From: Pandoraea iniqua
GTDB taxonomy: Bacteria; Pseudomonadota; Gammaproteobacteria; Burkholderiales; Burkholderiaceae
Assembly (NCBI RefSeq): GCF_902459685.1
Contig: NZ_CABPSF010000001.1
Location: forward strand, 248,001 to 312,000
Reading direction: 5' to 3'
DNA length: 64,000 bases
Shown here: piece by piece, positions 18,635 through 27,506 of the stretch
How positions within the stretch are numbered: the first letter of the stretch is position 1
Layout of the letters: each line of letters begins with the position of its first letter
Notes under the pieces: model-generated
What the model saw: only the letters and a program-made list of their open reading frames with translations
Databases searched by the model: none
What the model was told of the DNA's origin: nothing
Position numbers and translations under genes: made by a program

Positions 18635-19606
18635 ATGCCGGTCATCCCTTCCACCGCCCTCTCGCCGTCGGTCTTTTCTTCGCTGGACACCCCACTTGCC
18701 ACGGTTTCGCCGCTAGCCATCGCGGCGATGCCAGCGGCTTCCGCTTCGTTACAGTCGGTGGACAGCACGAACGCAAACGGCCGGTCTCCGGTACTGAACG
18801 CAGCACTGGCGCAGTCGTTGTCCGCCGATCTTCGGTTGGCTGGCGCGATGCCGTTGCGAGCAGACACTGCGGCCTTGCATGGTCTCGATGTTGACGATGT
18901 CTCCGAGGTGAGCGCGAACGTCGGCACGCGCACGCGCCGCAGCATCTACGATCATCCGCTCGTCAACAAGACCTTCACCAATCTGATCTATGAGATGAGT
19001 GCCGCTAATGCGCGCGGCGACGGACCGCTGTCGAATAGGGCATTGCTTGGCAGGCTGATCGATCAGGCGCCGGAGGATGGCATACCGCCAGCGTCCATCT
19101 CGCGACTGATGGCCTACCGTTTGCCGTCACTGCTGCTCACTGAGCGCGGTTTCGAGCCCGGCACGATGAAGGCGCTGTACTACAACATCGGCAAGCTGAA
19201 ATCGTTGGCCTTCAGACAGGTGCCGACGCAGCAATACGTCGCCGAAGGGCGTGCGTTACTGAACGGCCTGATCGCCATGCATCATGAGGAACTCCTCATC
19301 TCCGAACTTTCACGGCAAAGCAATGTGGCGGTCATGGTCCATGCCAAGGCCAACAACGTGGCCGGTCTGGAGGACTGGGCAGCGACGGACGGTTACCCGC
19401 CGCATGCCATCGCCACCCGCGCCGTGGCTGCGGATCATATCAATCACGAACGCGGGACGCCGACGGTCGTCGAGGCCCAGATCGAAGCACGCCGCATCGC
19501 TGCCGGACGCGACGCGTTCGATAACGCATTCATCTGGCTGCTCAACGTCGCCCGGCAGGTGCCGCCGATCGTGACGGCACCGTTCGAGGAGGCCATGCGT
19601 CGTTGA
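18635..19606 (+). CDS. Hypothetical protein, unrecognised family (323 residues)
   Basis: I do not recognise this protein. ATG 18635 is chosen because CAGGAG lies at 18621-18626; upstream in-frame starts lack a ribosome site. Residues 1 to about 75 are low complexity, rich in Ala, Ser, Thr, Leu and Pro (MPVIPSTALSPSVFSS), with no lipobox or clear signal peptide. From about residue 95 it becomes an ordered, helix-rich domain with no transmembrane segments (SIYDHPLVNKTFTNLIYEM; MHHEELLISELSRQSNVAVM). The disordered Ser/Ala-rich head plus a helical body resembles proteins exported by type III secretion, but no secretion genes are in view. It is flanked by an upstream terminator and a convergent neighbour, so it is a single-gene unit. 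Confidence 0.7.
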   Translation: MPVIPSTALSPSVFSSLDTPLATVSPLAIAAMPAASASLQSVDSTNANGRSPVLNAALAQSLSADLRLAGAMPLRADTAALHGLDVDDVSEVSANVGTRTRRSIYDHPLVNKTFTNLIYEMSAANARGDGPLSNRALLGRLIDQAPEDGIPPASISRLMAYRLPSLLLTERGFEPGTMKALYYNIGKLKSLAFRQVPTQQYVAEGRALLNGLIAMHHEELLISELSRQSNVAVMVHAKANNVAGLEDWAATDGYPPHAIATRAVAADHINHERGTPTVVEAQIEARRIAAGRDAFDNAFIWLLNVARQVPPIVTAPFEEAMRR

Positions 19607-19631
19607 CGCAAGTCGCAGCGACGCTCGCTTG

Positions 19632-21143
19632 TCACCGAGTGTCGAACGTGACGTCCCGATCCAGCGGATACACCGGACGATTCACGCGCGAGAACGGGAA
19701 CAGGGCGTAGTTAGAACTCGTCACGCCGTTGCTGTCGCATTCCACCAGCCCCGCCGAGATCGGCACGAACACCGGCCGGCAGTACATGCGCGACTTGAGC
19801 AACAGAAAGCGCTCGCTGCGCGGATCGAGTCCCACGCACGTGAAGACACCGTGATCCCACGGCTCGTGCGTGCGCTCGGTGACCACGATGCGCGCCGTGC
19901 CGATATCGAACAGCACCGTGCGGCCCATGTAGCAACGCTGCCCGGTGTAAGTCGGGCCGGTGACGACATATTCGCCATCGCTCACCTTGCGCACGATGCC
20001 GGTGAGTACCGGTGGCGTCTTGGTGATACCCAACTGCGGCATCGCCCGCTTGTTGCCGAGGGCAAGGGTGACTTCCGCGCCCTCGCCCGCGGCGATGAGC
20101 GTGGCGACCGCCTCCGGATCGCACAGTGGGCCCACGCCGATGCCGGTGAGGCCACCGGCCAGCGCTGCTTCCAGCACGTCCATCGTGTCGCAGGTGCCGC
20201 CGGACATGCAGTTGTCGCTGTGATCGAGCAGCAGTACCGGTTTGTCCGCGCCCTGCGCGAGTCGCTTCGCTTCGGCAATCGATTCGCCGAGCGGTGCGCT
20301 GTCGTAGACGAAGCCGTCGCGCTCGTCCCATGCCTGCAGTGCGATGCGATCGGCCACCGCTTGCGCGCGTGCGACGCCGTCGTCGCCCTCTTCGCTCTCG
20401 TCGGCAGTCACCACCACGCTGATGCACGGCGCGGGAATATCGGCTAGCGAGAAGCCCGAGAAGACCGACACTGCCGGAATGCCCTCCTCGGCTTCGGCCC
20501 GGCGTGCGGCATCCAGTGCGCGCTTCATCGCCCCGCCGTGGCTCGTGCTGCGCAGCGAGTGCACCATCAACGGCGGTTGTTGCCACACCACGCGGGGGCG
20601 GCGCTTGCCGGCCAGCAGATCGAACAGCAGCCGTCCGGCATGTTCGCCGGTTTCATACATGTCGACGTGCGGATAAGTTTTGAAGCCCACAACGATGTCG
20701 GCATTGGTCACGATCTTCGCCGTGACGTTGGCGTGCAGATCCAGTGCCACGGCAATCGGGGTGTCCGGTGCGGCAGCCCGAACGCGCTCGAGCAGATCGC
20801 CCTCCCCGTCGTCACTGTTCTCGGCCACCATCGCGCCATGTAGATCGAGCAGGATGGCGTCGACACCCGTCGCCGCCGCAACGATGCGATGGCACAGTTC
20901 GTCGTACGCCGCCGCTGCGACCGGGCCGCTCGGATTCGCACCGGCAGACACCGGCGTCACCATCTCGGCGCCCGCCGCTTCGGCCAGATCGATGAAGGCG
21001 GCCATCGCGGTGCGCATGCCCTTGTTGTCGCGATAAGCATCGTCGCCGTAAGTCGGTCCGTGATTGCCGAACGCCTCGATCGGTGTCGGCACCGGCGAGA
21101 ACGTGTTGGTCTCGTGATTCATGCGCGCGATCATCACTTTCAT
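19632..21143 (-). CDS. M81 (MlrC-like) metallopeptidase
   Basis: A 503-residue protein of the M81 family, named for microcystinase C (MlrC). The N-terminal domain starts KVMIARMNHETNTFSPVPTP, with LLDLHGAMVAEN, ALDLHANVT and FKTYPHVDMYETGEHA carrying probable metal ligands. The C-terminal MlrC domain includes DHSDNCMSGGTCDTMDVLEA. ATG 21143 has GGGAGG six bases upstream and overlaps the preceding amidase stop by ATGA; the frame stays open above this but is non-coding there. As the last gene of the liv-amidase operon it probably hydrolyses an unusual amide or peptide imported by the transporter. Microcystin degradation should not be inferred from the family name. Confidence 0.87.
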   Translation of the reverse strand: MKVMIARMNHETNTFSPVPTPIEAFGNHGPTYGDDAYRDNKGMRTAMAAFIDLAEAAGAEMVTPVSAGANPSGPVAAAAYDELCHRIVAAATGVDAILLDLHGAMVAENSDDGEGDLLERVRAAAPDTPIAVALDLHANVTAKIVTNADIVVGFKTYPHVDMYETGEHAGRLLFDLLAGKRRPRVVWQQPPLMVHSLRSTSHGGAMKRALDAARRAEAEEGIPAVSVFSGFSLADIPAPCISVVVTADESEEGDDGVARAQAVADRIALQAWDERDGFVYDSAPLGESIAEAKRLAQGADKPVLLLDHSDNCMSGGTCDTMDVLEAALAGGLTGIGVGPLCDPEAVATLIAAGEGAEVTLALGNKRAMPQLGITKTPPVLTGIVRKVSDGEYVVTGPTYTGQRCYMGRTVLFDIGTARIVVTERTHEPWDHGVFTCVGLDPRSERFLLLKSRMYCRPVFVPISAGLVECDSNGVTSSNYALFPFSRVNRPVYPLDRDVTFDTR

Positions 21144-22402
21144 GCGACACCTCCCGCGCGTTGCAGCATGGCTTGCAACAGCACATTGCAACCGGCTTCC
21201 AGATGCGCCGGATCGGCGTCTTCGATCTCGTTGTGGCTGATGCCGTCCTTGCACGGGACGAAGATCATCGCCGTGGGTGCCACGCGTGCGAGATACACGG
21301 CGTCGTGCCCTGCCCCGCTGATGGCATCCATCGACGACAGTCCGAGCGCTTGTGCGCCGCTGCGAATGGCTTCGACGAGTTCCGGTGCAAACGGCTGCGG
21401 CGGAAAGTACACCACCTGTTCCACGCTCACGTCGATGCCGTTGGCCGCGAGCGCGGCGCACTCGGCGCGCAACTTGGCATCGAGCACATCGAGCGTGGCG
21501 TCGTCGGCGGCGCGCAGATCGACGGATAGCTTCACGCGTCCGGGAATGACGTTGCGCGAGTTCGGATAGTTATCGACCCAGCCCACGGTGCCACGCGAAT
21601 GCGGCGCATGCTCGCACGCGATGCGATTGACGGCCTGAATCAGTTGCGCGGCGCTCAGCAACGCATCGCGGCGCAGTTCCATGGGCGTGGGGCCTGCGTG
21701 CGCTTCCATGCCGGTGATGACCACGTCGTACCAACGCTGCCCGAGGGCGCCTTGTACGACGCCGATGGTCTTGTGGTTCGCCTCCAGCACCGGCCCCTGC
21801 TCGATATGCGCTTCGAAGTACGCGCCGACGGCACCGGGCTTGCCGACGGGCGATTCCGATCCGGCATAACCGATCGCGGCGAGCGCGTCGGCCACGCTGA
21901 TGCCGTCGTGGTCCTTCTGCACTAACGCGTGATCGAGCGTGAAAGCGCCCGCGTAGACGCCGGAGCCCATCATCACCGGCACGAAGCGAGAGCCTTCTTC
22001 GTTGGTCCAGACGGCGACTTCGAGCGGCGCGTCGGTATCGATGCCGCGATCGTTGAGCGTGCGCAGCACTTCGAGCCCGGCGAGCACGCCATAGTTGCCG
22101 TCGAACTTGCCGCCGGTGGGTTGCGTGTCGATATGGCTGCCGGTCATGACCGGCGGCAAGTGGTTGTTACGCCCGGCGCGTCGCGCAAAAATATTGCCGA
22201 TGGCATCGACGCGCACGGTGCAGCCGATCTCCGTCGCCCACTTCACGAAGAGATCGCGGCCCTGCCGGTCGAGATCGGTCAGCGCAAGGCGGCACACACC
22301 GCCCTTGGCGGTCGCACCGATCTGCGCGAGTTGCATGAGGCTGTCCCACAGGCGCGCGCCGTCGATGCGCACTGCGGCAGCGGTTGGGTCGAGACGTTCC
22401 AT
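21140..22402 (-). CDS. M20-type hydantoinase/carbamoylase family amidase (Zn-dependent)
   Basis: A 420-residue amidase of the N-carbamoyl-L-amino acid hydrolase, beta-ureidopropionase and allantoate amidohydrolase group. Motifs: TGSHIDTQPTGGKFDGNYGV, VWTNEEGSRFVPVMMGS (metal-binding Glu), EAHIEQGPVLE, GRVKLSVDLRAADD, GAGHDAVYLAR and KDGISHNEIEDA. These enzymes release ammonia and CO2, or an amine, from ureido or amide substrates. It is coupled by a four-base overlap to the M81 gene and lies 115 bp after the ABC transporter genes on the same strand. The likely substrate is a ureido, amide or N-carbamoyl compound brought in by the LIV-type transporter. Confidence 0.9.
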   Translation of the reverse strand: MERLDPTAAAVRIDGARLWDSLMQLAQIGATAKGGVCRLALTDLDRQGRDLFVKWATEIGCTVRVDAIGNIFARRAGRNNHLPPVMTGSHIDTQPTGGKFDGNYGVLAGLEVLRTLNDRGIDTDAPLEVAVWTNEEGSRFVPVMMGSGVYAGAFTLDHALVQKDHDGISVADALAAIGYAGSESPVGKPGAVGAYFEAHIEQGPVLEANHKTIGVVQGALGQRWYDVVITGMEAHAGPTPMELRRDALLSAAQLIQAVNRIACEHAPHSRGTVGWVDNYPNSRNVIPGRVKLSVDLRAADDATLDVLDAKLRAECAALAANGIDVSVEQVVYFPPQPFAPELVEAIRSGAQALGLSSMDAISGAGHDAVYLARVAPTAMIFVPCKDGISHNEIEDADPAHLEAGCNVLLQAMLQRAGGVA

Positions 22403-22517
22403 GTTTCACCAGTCCTTAGGGGCGTCCGCCCCGCCGAGGGACGGTCGGACGCATTGGCAACAATGGCGCGCGCGCTGAGCGGCGTAGCGTCGCGCGCCGG
22501 GTTCTTGATGAGCGGCG

Positions 22518-23219
22518 TCAGGCCACGCCCACGCCGAGGTAACGGTCTTTGACCACCTCGTCGGCGAGGAACGCGGCGTTATCGGCGCCGTAGACGATCA
22601 CGCCCTGCTCGACGATGTAATGCCGGTCGGCGAGCTGCGTGCAGACTTCCAGATTCTGTTCCACCAGCAGGATCGCGACACCTGCCTGTTTGATGAGCTT
22701 CAACTGCGCCACGATCTCTTCGACGATCACCGGTGCCAGACCTTCCACCGGTTCATCGAGCATGAGCAGACGCGGGTGATTCATCAATGCGCGGCCGATG
22801 GCGAGCATCTGCTGCTCGCCGCCGGAGAGTTGCGCGCCGCCGTTTTTGCGACGTTCCTGCAAGCGCGGAAAGATGCGGAAGATGTCGGCGAGCTGCCACG
22901 GCGAGTCGCGGCGCGCGCCGAGCTTGAGATTCTCTTCGACGGTGAGCAGCTTGAAGATGCCGCGATGCTCGGGCACGAAGCACACGCCGCGCGCGGCAAT
23001 GCGGTGAGCGGGCTGACCCGCGACCGGCTTGCCGAGGAACGAAATGCTGCCCGCCTTGGGGGTGATGACACCCGCGATGGTCTTGAGTGTGGTCGACTTG
23101 CCTGCGCCATTGCGCCCGAGCAGGGTAACGAGTTCGCCGTCGCCGACCGTCAGCGACACGCCTTGCAGGATGTGGCTCTTGCCGTAATAGCTGTGAACGC
23201 CTGCGACGTCGAGAATCAT
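22518..23219 (-). CDS. livF: LIV/urea-type ABC transporter ATP-binding protein LivF
   Basis: A 233-residue cytoplasmic ATPase with Walker A GRNGAGKST, signature QLSGGEQQMLAIGRAL and Walker B RLLMLDEPVEGLAP, typical of LivF. ATG 23219 overlaps the livG stop (ATGA). The frame remains open upstream to 23639, but that is the antisense-like third frame of livG. Confidence 0.92.
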   Translation of the reverse strand: MILDVAGVHSYYGKSHILQGVSLTVGDGELVTLLGRNGAGKSTTLKTIAGVITPKAGSISFLGKPVAGQPAHRIAARGVCFVPEHRGIFKLLTVEENLKLGARRDSPWQLADIFRIFPRLQERRKNGGAQLSGGEQQMLAIGRALMNHPRLLMLDEPVEGLAPVIVEEIVAQLKLIKQAGVAILLVEQNLEVCTQLADRHYIVEQGVIVYGADNAAFLADEVVKDRYLGVGVA

Positions 23220-23983
23220 GCGCGGCCTCCGGTGATCATGTTGCCGAGATACGCCGCGCGCACGCGCTCGTCGGCGCGAATGGCATCGGGTTTGCCTTCG
23301 ACCAGCACGCGGCCTTGCTGCATCACGGTGATCGTGTCGGAGATGTCCATCACGATGTTCATGTTGTGCTCGATGAGCACGACGGTGTGATCGTCGCGCA
23401 GGCCGCGAATGAGTTGCTTCATGTCGTCGAGATCGTCGATGCCCATGCCCGAGGTCGGCTCGTCGAGAAAGATCGCTTTGGGACGCGCCGCGAGGGCCAT
23501 GCCGACTTCGAGCCGCCGCTGCTGACCGTGCGAGAGCGAACCCGCCGCCGTGTTGGCGTGACGTGTGAGGGCGAGCCGTGTGAGCACGTCGTCGACGACG
23601 GATGCGCAGGCGCGGGCACCTTCCGCTTTGCTCCAGCACGACAGCGCGCGGCGCGGTGTGACGCCAAGCGCGGCGAGGCGCAGGTTTTCGCGTACCGACA
23701 GGTTCTGGAATAGTGCCGTGACCTGAAACGAACGCGCGATGCCGCGTTGGACACGACGGTAGTCGGCTTCGGTCGTGACGTCATGACCGTCGAACAGGAT
23801 GCGCCCGCCGGAGACCGGCACGGTGCCCGTGAGCATGTGAAACAGCGTGGTCTTGCCCGCGCCGTTCGGGCCGATCACGGAGTGCACCGTGCGCGGCGCG
23901 ACGCGCAGGTCGACACCATGCAGGGCCGTGAACTTGCCGTAGCGTTTGACGATGCCGGCGGCTTCGATGAGAACGTCGCTCAT
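23216..23983 (-). CDS. livG: LIV/urea-type ABC transporter ATP-binding protein LivG
   Basis: A 255-residue ATPase with Walker A GPNGAGKTTLFHMLTG, the Q-loop ARSFQVTALFQNLSV, a variant signature SLSHGQQRRLEVGMAL (LSHGQ rather than LSGGQ, common in urea/LIV-type LivG) and Walker B AIFLDEPTSGMG. A short insertion (about residues 110-135, RRALSCWSKAEGARAC) precedes the signature. Overlaps of four bases join it to livM and livF. Confidence 0.92.
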   Translation of the reverse strand: MSDVLIEAAGIVKRYGKFTALHGVDLRVAPRTVHSVIGPNGAGKTTLFHMLTGTVPVSGGRILFDGHDVTTEADYRRVQRGIARSFQVTALFQNLSVRENLRLAALGVTPRRALSCWSKAEGARACASVVDDVLTRLALTRHANTAAGSLSHGQQRRLEVGMALAARPKAIFLDEPTSGMGIDDLDDMKQLIRGLRDDHTVVLIEHNMNIVMDISDTITVMQQGRVLVEGKPDAIRADERVRAAYLGNMITGGRA

Positions 23984-24978
23984 GTCGGGTCTCCCTGCGT
24001 GTCCAGTTTGCCGGGCTCACCGGCGTCGGGCCGTTTGCCGCCAAGCCGGTACCACAACGATTCGGCCACGCCCCAGAGGCCCTTGTGCATGAACAGGCTC
24101 ACAGCGATGAGCAGCAGGCCGAGCAGCAGCAGCCAGCGCGGCCACAACGTCGAGAGCCAGTCGGCCGCCAGCACGTAGAACGCCGCACCGAGCACCGACG
24201 CGAACAAGTTGCCCGTGCCGCCGATGACCGTCATCACGAGAATCATCTCGCTCGTGTGGTACTCGATATTCGACAGCGGCGCGATGCCCGTCATCAGCGC
24301 GTGCAGTGCGCCGGCCAGCGCGGTGACCGCACCGGAGATCGCGAACGCCACGAGCTTGAACGTCTTCACGTGGTAGCCGATGGCGGCCGCGCGCGTCTCG
24401 TTGTCGCGAATGGCGAGCAGCGTGCGCCCGAACACCGAATCGGCCACGCGCAACAGCACCGCGAACACGATCAGGAAAATCACCGCCACGAAGGTGTAGT
24501 ACTGCCACGGCGTGGTGAGCGGAATCAGCGTCTGTCCGCCGACAGCGAGTGATTTGCGCGGGATGTCGAGCAGGCCGTTGTCGCCGCCGGTCCAGTCGGT
24601 GGCGGTGTAGGCGACGAAGTAGAACATCTGCGCGCACGCGAGCGTGAGCATCACGAAGTAGGTGCCCTTCTGCCGGATCGCAAAACTGCCGACGACGGCG
24701 GCAATCAGCGCACCCAGCACGATGGCGACGACGATGGCCACCGGCATGGGCAATGCCGTGCGTGTCAGCAGAATACCGAGCGTGTAGCTGCCAAGGCCGA
24801 AGAAGATGCCCTGCCCGAACGACAGTAACCCGGTGTAGCCGAGCAGCAGGTTACAACCCAGCACGGCGAGGGCATAGACAAGGACTTCGGTGGCGAGCGT
24901 GCCCGACGAGAGTGTCGCGGGCAGGATCAGCGTGACGGCCGCAGCGAGCAGCCAATAGCGATAGCGTACGAACATCAT
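23980..24978 (-). CDS. livM: LIV/urea-type ABC transporter permease LivM
   Basis: A 332-residue inner-membrane permease with about 10 hydrophobic segments and the BPD_transp_2 pattern (LLLGYTGLLSFGQGIFFGLG; VIGGTGNLFASVLGAAFYVL). Two adjacent ATG codons (24978 and 24975) follow GGGAGAGG; either may be used, and both overlap the livH stop. The C-terminus has a hydrophilic tail ending KLDTQGDPT. Confidence 0.9.
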   Translation of the reverse strand: MMFVRYRYWLLAAAVTLILPATLSSGTLATEVLVYALAVLGCNLLLGYTGLLSFGQGIFFGLGSYTLGILLTRTALPMPVAIVVAIVLGALIAAVVGSFAIRQKGTYFVMLTLACAQMFYFVAYTATDWTGGDNGLLDIPRKSLAVGGQTLIPLTTPWQYYTFVAVIFLIVFAVLLRVADSVFGRTLLAIRDNETRAAAIGYHVKTFKLVAFAISGAVTALAGALHALMTGIAPLSNIEYHTSEMILVMTVIGGTGNLFASVLGAAFYVLAADWLSTLWPRWLLLLGLLLIAVSLFMHKGLWGVAESLWYRLGGKRPDAGEPGKLDTQGDPT

Positions 24979-25832
24979 CCTCTCCCGAGCAGGCCGTGCG
25001 GGCGCATGAGCAGCACCGCCGCCATCGCCACATAGATCATCAGGCGGGCGCCTTCCGGCCAGATCGTGCTCATCAGGCTCTGCACGATGCCGATCACCAG
25101 ACCCCCGACCAGCGCACCGGCAAAGCTGCCCATGCCGCCGATCACCACCACGACGAACGCGATACCCAGCGCCTCGATGCCCATGAACGGTTCGACGCCG
25201 CGCACGGGGGCGGCGAGCACACCGGCGAGCGCGGCGGTGCCTGCGCCGAGCGCGAACGCGAGGCTGAACACACGGAACACGTTGATGCCGAGCAGCGACA
25301 CCATCTCCGACGACTCGCTGCCCGCGCGCACGGCGCTGCCGAGGCGGGTGCCTTCGAGCAGCCACCAGAGAATGGCGGCAAAGACCGCAGTGAAGCCGAT
25401 CAGGAAGAGGCGGTACTTCGGATAGATGAAGGCGCCCCACATCACGACGCCATCGAGTGCCAGCGGCACCGGCACGTTGTCGCCGAGCGGCCCCCACACG
25501 ATGATGACCAGCTCCTGCACGACGAGGGCAAGGCCGACAGTCACGAGAATATGGAACTCATGCGGCTTGTCGTAGATGTGCGAGAGCAAGACTTTCTCCG
25601 CAACCCATGCGACGACGGCCACGACGATCGGGCACACGATGAGCGCGAGCCAGAACGACAGGCCCCATTGCATCGCCTGAAAGCAAAAGTAAGCGCCGAG
25701 CAGATAGAAGGCGCCGTGCGCGAAGTTCACGAAGCGCAACAGGCCGAAGATGATCGATAACCCGACGGCGAGCAGGAAGTACAGCATGCCGATGCCGACG
25801 CCGTTGATGACTTGCAGCAAATAAACGTTCAT
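24975..25832 (-). CDS. livH: LIV/urea-type ABC transporter permease LivH
   Basis: A 285-residue permease with eight or so hydrophobic segments (NGVGIGMLYFLLAVGLSIIFGLLRFVNFAHG in its first part; IGGMGSFAGALVGGLVIGI near the end), the usual partner of LivM. A 178-bp gap separates it from livK, and four-base overlaps join it to livM. Confidence 0.9.
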   Translation of the reverse strand: MNVYLLQVINGVGIGMLYFLLAVGLSIIFGLLRFVNFAHGAFYLLGAYFCFQAMQWGLSFWLALIVCPIVVAVVAWVAEKVLLSHIYDKPHEFHILVTVGLALVVQELVIIVWGPLGDNVPVPLALDGVVMWGAFIYPKYRLFLIGFTAVFAAILWWLLEGTRLGSAVRAGSESSEMVSLLGINVFRVFSLAFALGAGTAALAGVLAAPVRGVEPFMGIEALGIAFVVVVIGGMGSFAGALVGGLVIGIVQSLMSTIWPEGARLMIYVAMAAVLLMRPHGLLGRG

Positions 25833-26010
25833 GCGCGTCCCGAAGAGCTTGAGTGGACGTGGGCCGCCGCGCGCGAGCGTAAGTCGTGTTACGCGCTGCG
25901 CGGACGACAGATGCGGGGACGACGAATACGCGTCCCCGCGAACGACGACAGCCGAGTGTGCCGAGTGGGCTGAGTGTGCCTAGTGTGCTAATCAGGCACG
26001 CCTGCGCCTG

Positions 26011-27249
26011 TCAGGCCATCTTGCACTCGGTCTTGTCGAGGGGCAGGAACGATTTGCCTGCGCTCACGATGTCGGCATAGTCGTCGGGGTTCTTCATCTT
26101 CGACTTGGCCTTGCCCTTGAGCAGGTAGTAGTTCTTGAGCACCTGATGGTCGCCCTTGCGGATTTCTTCCGGCCCTGTGAGGCCGTCGTACTTCATGCCT
26201 TCCATCGCCGCGATGACGGCCTTCGGGTCGGCGCTGCCCGCTTTGACCATCGCATCGAGCATGAGCTTGGTGCAGATGTACGAGCCCGCAAGGCTGTAAT
26301 TCGGGTTCTGCTTGAAGCGGTCTTGCGTGCGCTTGACGAGATCGAGATTGAGCGGCGAAGCCACGGCGTGCCAGTACTGGGCGCCGAAGTACACACCGTC
26401 GCACAGGTCGGCACCGAGCGTCTCGAACTGCTCAAGACCCGAGGCCCACGCCATCAGGATCGTGCAGTTGTTTTTCATGCCGAAGCTCACGGCCTGACGC
26501 AGCGTGTCGGACGACTGCGAGCCGAAGTTCAGAATCAGCAGCACGTCGGGTTTGGCCGCGACGGCATTGGTGAGGTAGCCCGAGAATTCCTTCTCGGTGA
26601 GCGAGTGGTAGCTGTTGCCCACATGCTCGATGCCCTTCTCTTTGAAGATGTTTTTCGCGGCGGTGAGCAGCCCGTCGCCGAACACGTATTGCGGGGTGAT
26701 GGTGTACCAGCGCTTTGCTTTCGGGTGTGCGTCGATCAGAGGACGCACGGTCTGTTCGATGGCACCGAACGTGGGCACCGACCAGCGGAAGGTCGCGCTG
26801 TTGCAATCTTTGCCGGTAATTTCGTCGGCACCGGCGGTCGTGATGAAGATGCCGCCGGCCTTCTCGGCTTCCTTACCCATCGCCAGCGCTTCGGATGACA
26901 GGATGCCACCCGCGAAGAAGCGCGCGCCCTTTTGCTGGGCGATTTCCTGCACGCGGCGAATGGCCGTGGCGGGTTTGCCTTCGGTATCCAGCGTGGTGTA
27001 GGCGAGCGGACGGCCAAGCACTTTGCCGTACTGCTCGACGATGAGTTTCATGCCGAGATCGGCAAACTTGCCGTTGGCGGCGAACGGACCCGACATCGGT
27101 ACCGGGCAGGCCAGTTGAATGGCGCCGGAGGCCTGTGCGAACGCGTCGCGGGCGGTGAGTAGGGAGCCAGGCAAAGACGCAGCGGCGGCGAGCTTCAACA
27201 GTTCACGACGATTCAAGATGGTCTCCAATGAAGGGGAGCAATCGTTCAT
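26011..27249 (-). CDS. LIV-type ABC transporter substrate-binding protein (Peripla_BP_6)
   Basis: A periplasmic binding protein of about 412 residues. The N-terminus contains NRRELLKLAAAASLPGSLL, a twin-arginine-like export signal, followed by AFAQASGAIQLACPVPMSGPFAANG, which begins the type I binding fold. The start is uncertain: ATG 27249 or 27258, or a TTG just before the twin-arginine motif, none with a good ribosome site. It is the first gene of the operon and sets transporter specificity. The ligand is probably an amide, ureido or peptide-like compound, judging from the hydrolases downstream. Confidence 0.88.
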   Translation of the reverse strand: MNDCSPSLETILNRRELLKLAAAASLPGSLLTARDAFAQASGAIQLACPVPMSGPFAANGKFADLGMKLIVEQYGKVLGRPLAYTTLDTEGKPATAIRRVQEIAQQKGARFFAGGILSSEALAMGKEAEKAGGIFITTAGADEITGKDCNSATFRWSVPTFGAIEQTVRPLIDAHPKAKRWYTITPQYVFGDGLLTAAKNIFKEKGIEHVGNSYHSLTEKEFSGYLTNAVAAKPDVLLILNFGSQSSDTLRQAVSFGMKNNCTILMAWASGLEQFETLGADLCDGVYFGAQYWHAVASPLNLDLVKRTQDRFKQNPNYSLAGSYICTKLMLDAMVKAGSADPKAVIAAMEGMKYDGLTGPEEIRKGDHQVLKNYYLLKGKAKSKMKNPDDYADIVSAGKSFLPLDKTECKMA

Positions 27250-27356
27250 GGGGTGCAAACGTGCAGCGCGTCACGCTCGGGTCAGGCAGCAACCTGGCAA
27301 CGACAATGTGCGACGTCCGGGGCCTAGGGTCTGTTCCCCCTAATTCCTATCCGTCA

Positions 27357-27399
27357 TATTTATCATGATAAATAGGATGAATTTGATCGTAGGTATAAT
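27357..27399. promoter_or_regulatory. Perfect 18-bp palindrome and -10 element between livK and the GntR gene
   Basis: TATTTATCA/TGATAAATA forms an uninterrupted perfect palindrome at 27357-27374. A consensus -10 hexamer TATAAT lies at 27394-27399 in the direction of the GntR gene, which would place its -35 region over the right end of the palindrome. The region is markedly AT-rich against its surroundings. It looks like an operator for the adjacent FadR-type regulator, able to control both directions. Binding is inferred. Confidence 0.6.
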
Positions 27400-27506
27400 G
27401 CTTTTCGGTGTCAATCGGGAAAAAATTCGAGATCGGAGGCACCGGAGTCTCCGGATTTACCGGCGTGCCGGTCTGACCGGTGAACAAGAGCCTAACGAGG
27501 CGCCAC

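Noticed and set aside
21144-21461. Upstream extension of the M81 gene in the same frame
   Set aside because: It overlaps the amidase gene in another frame; GGGAGG and family homology support the start at 21143.
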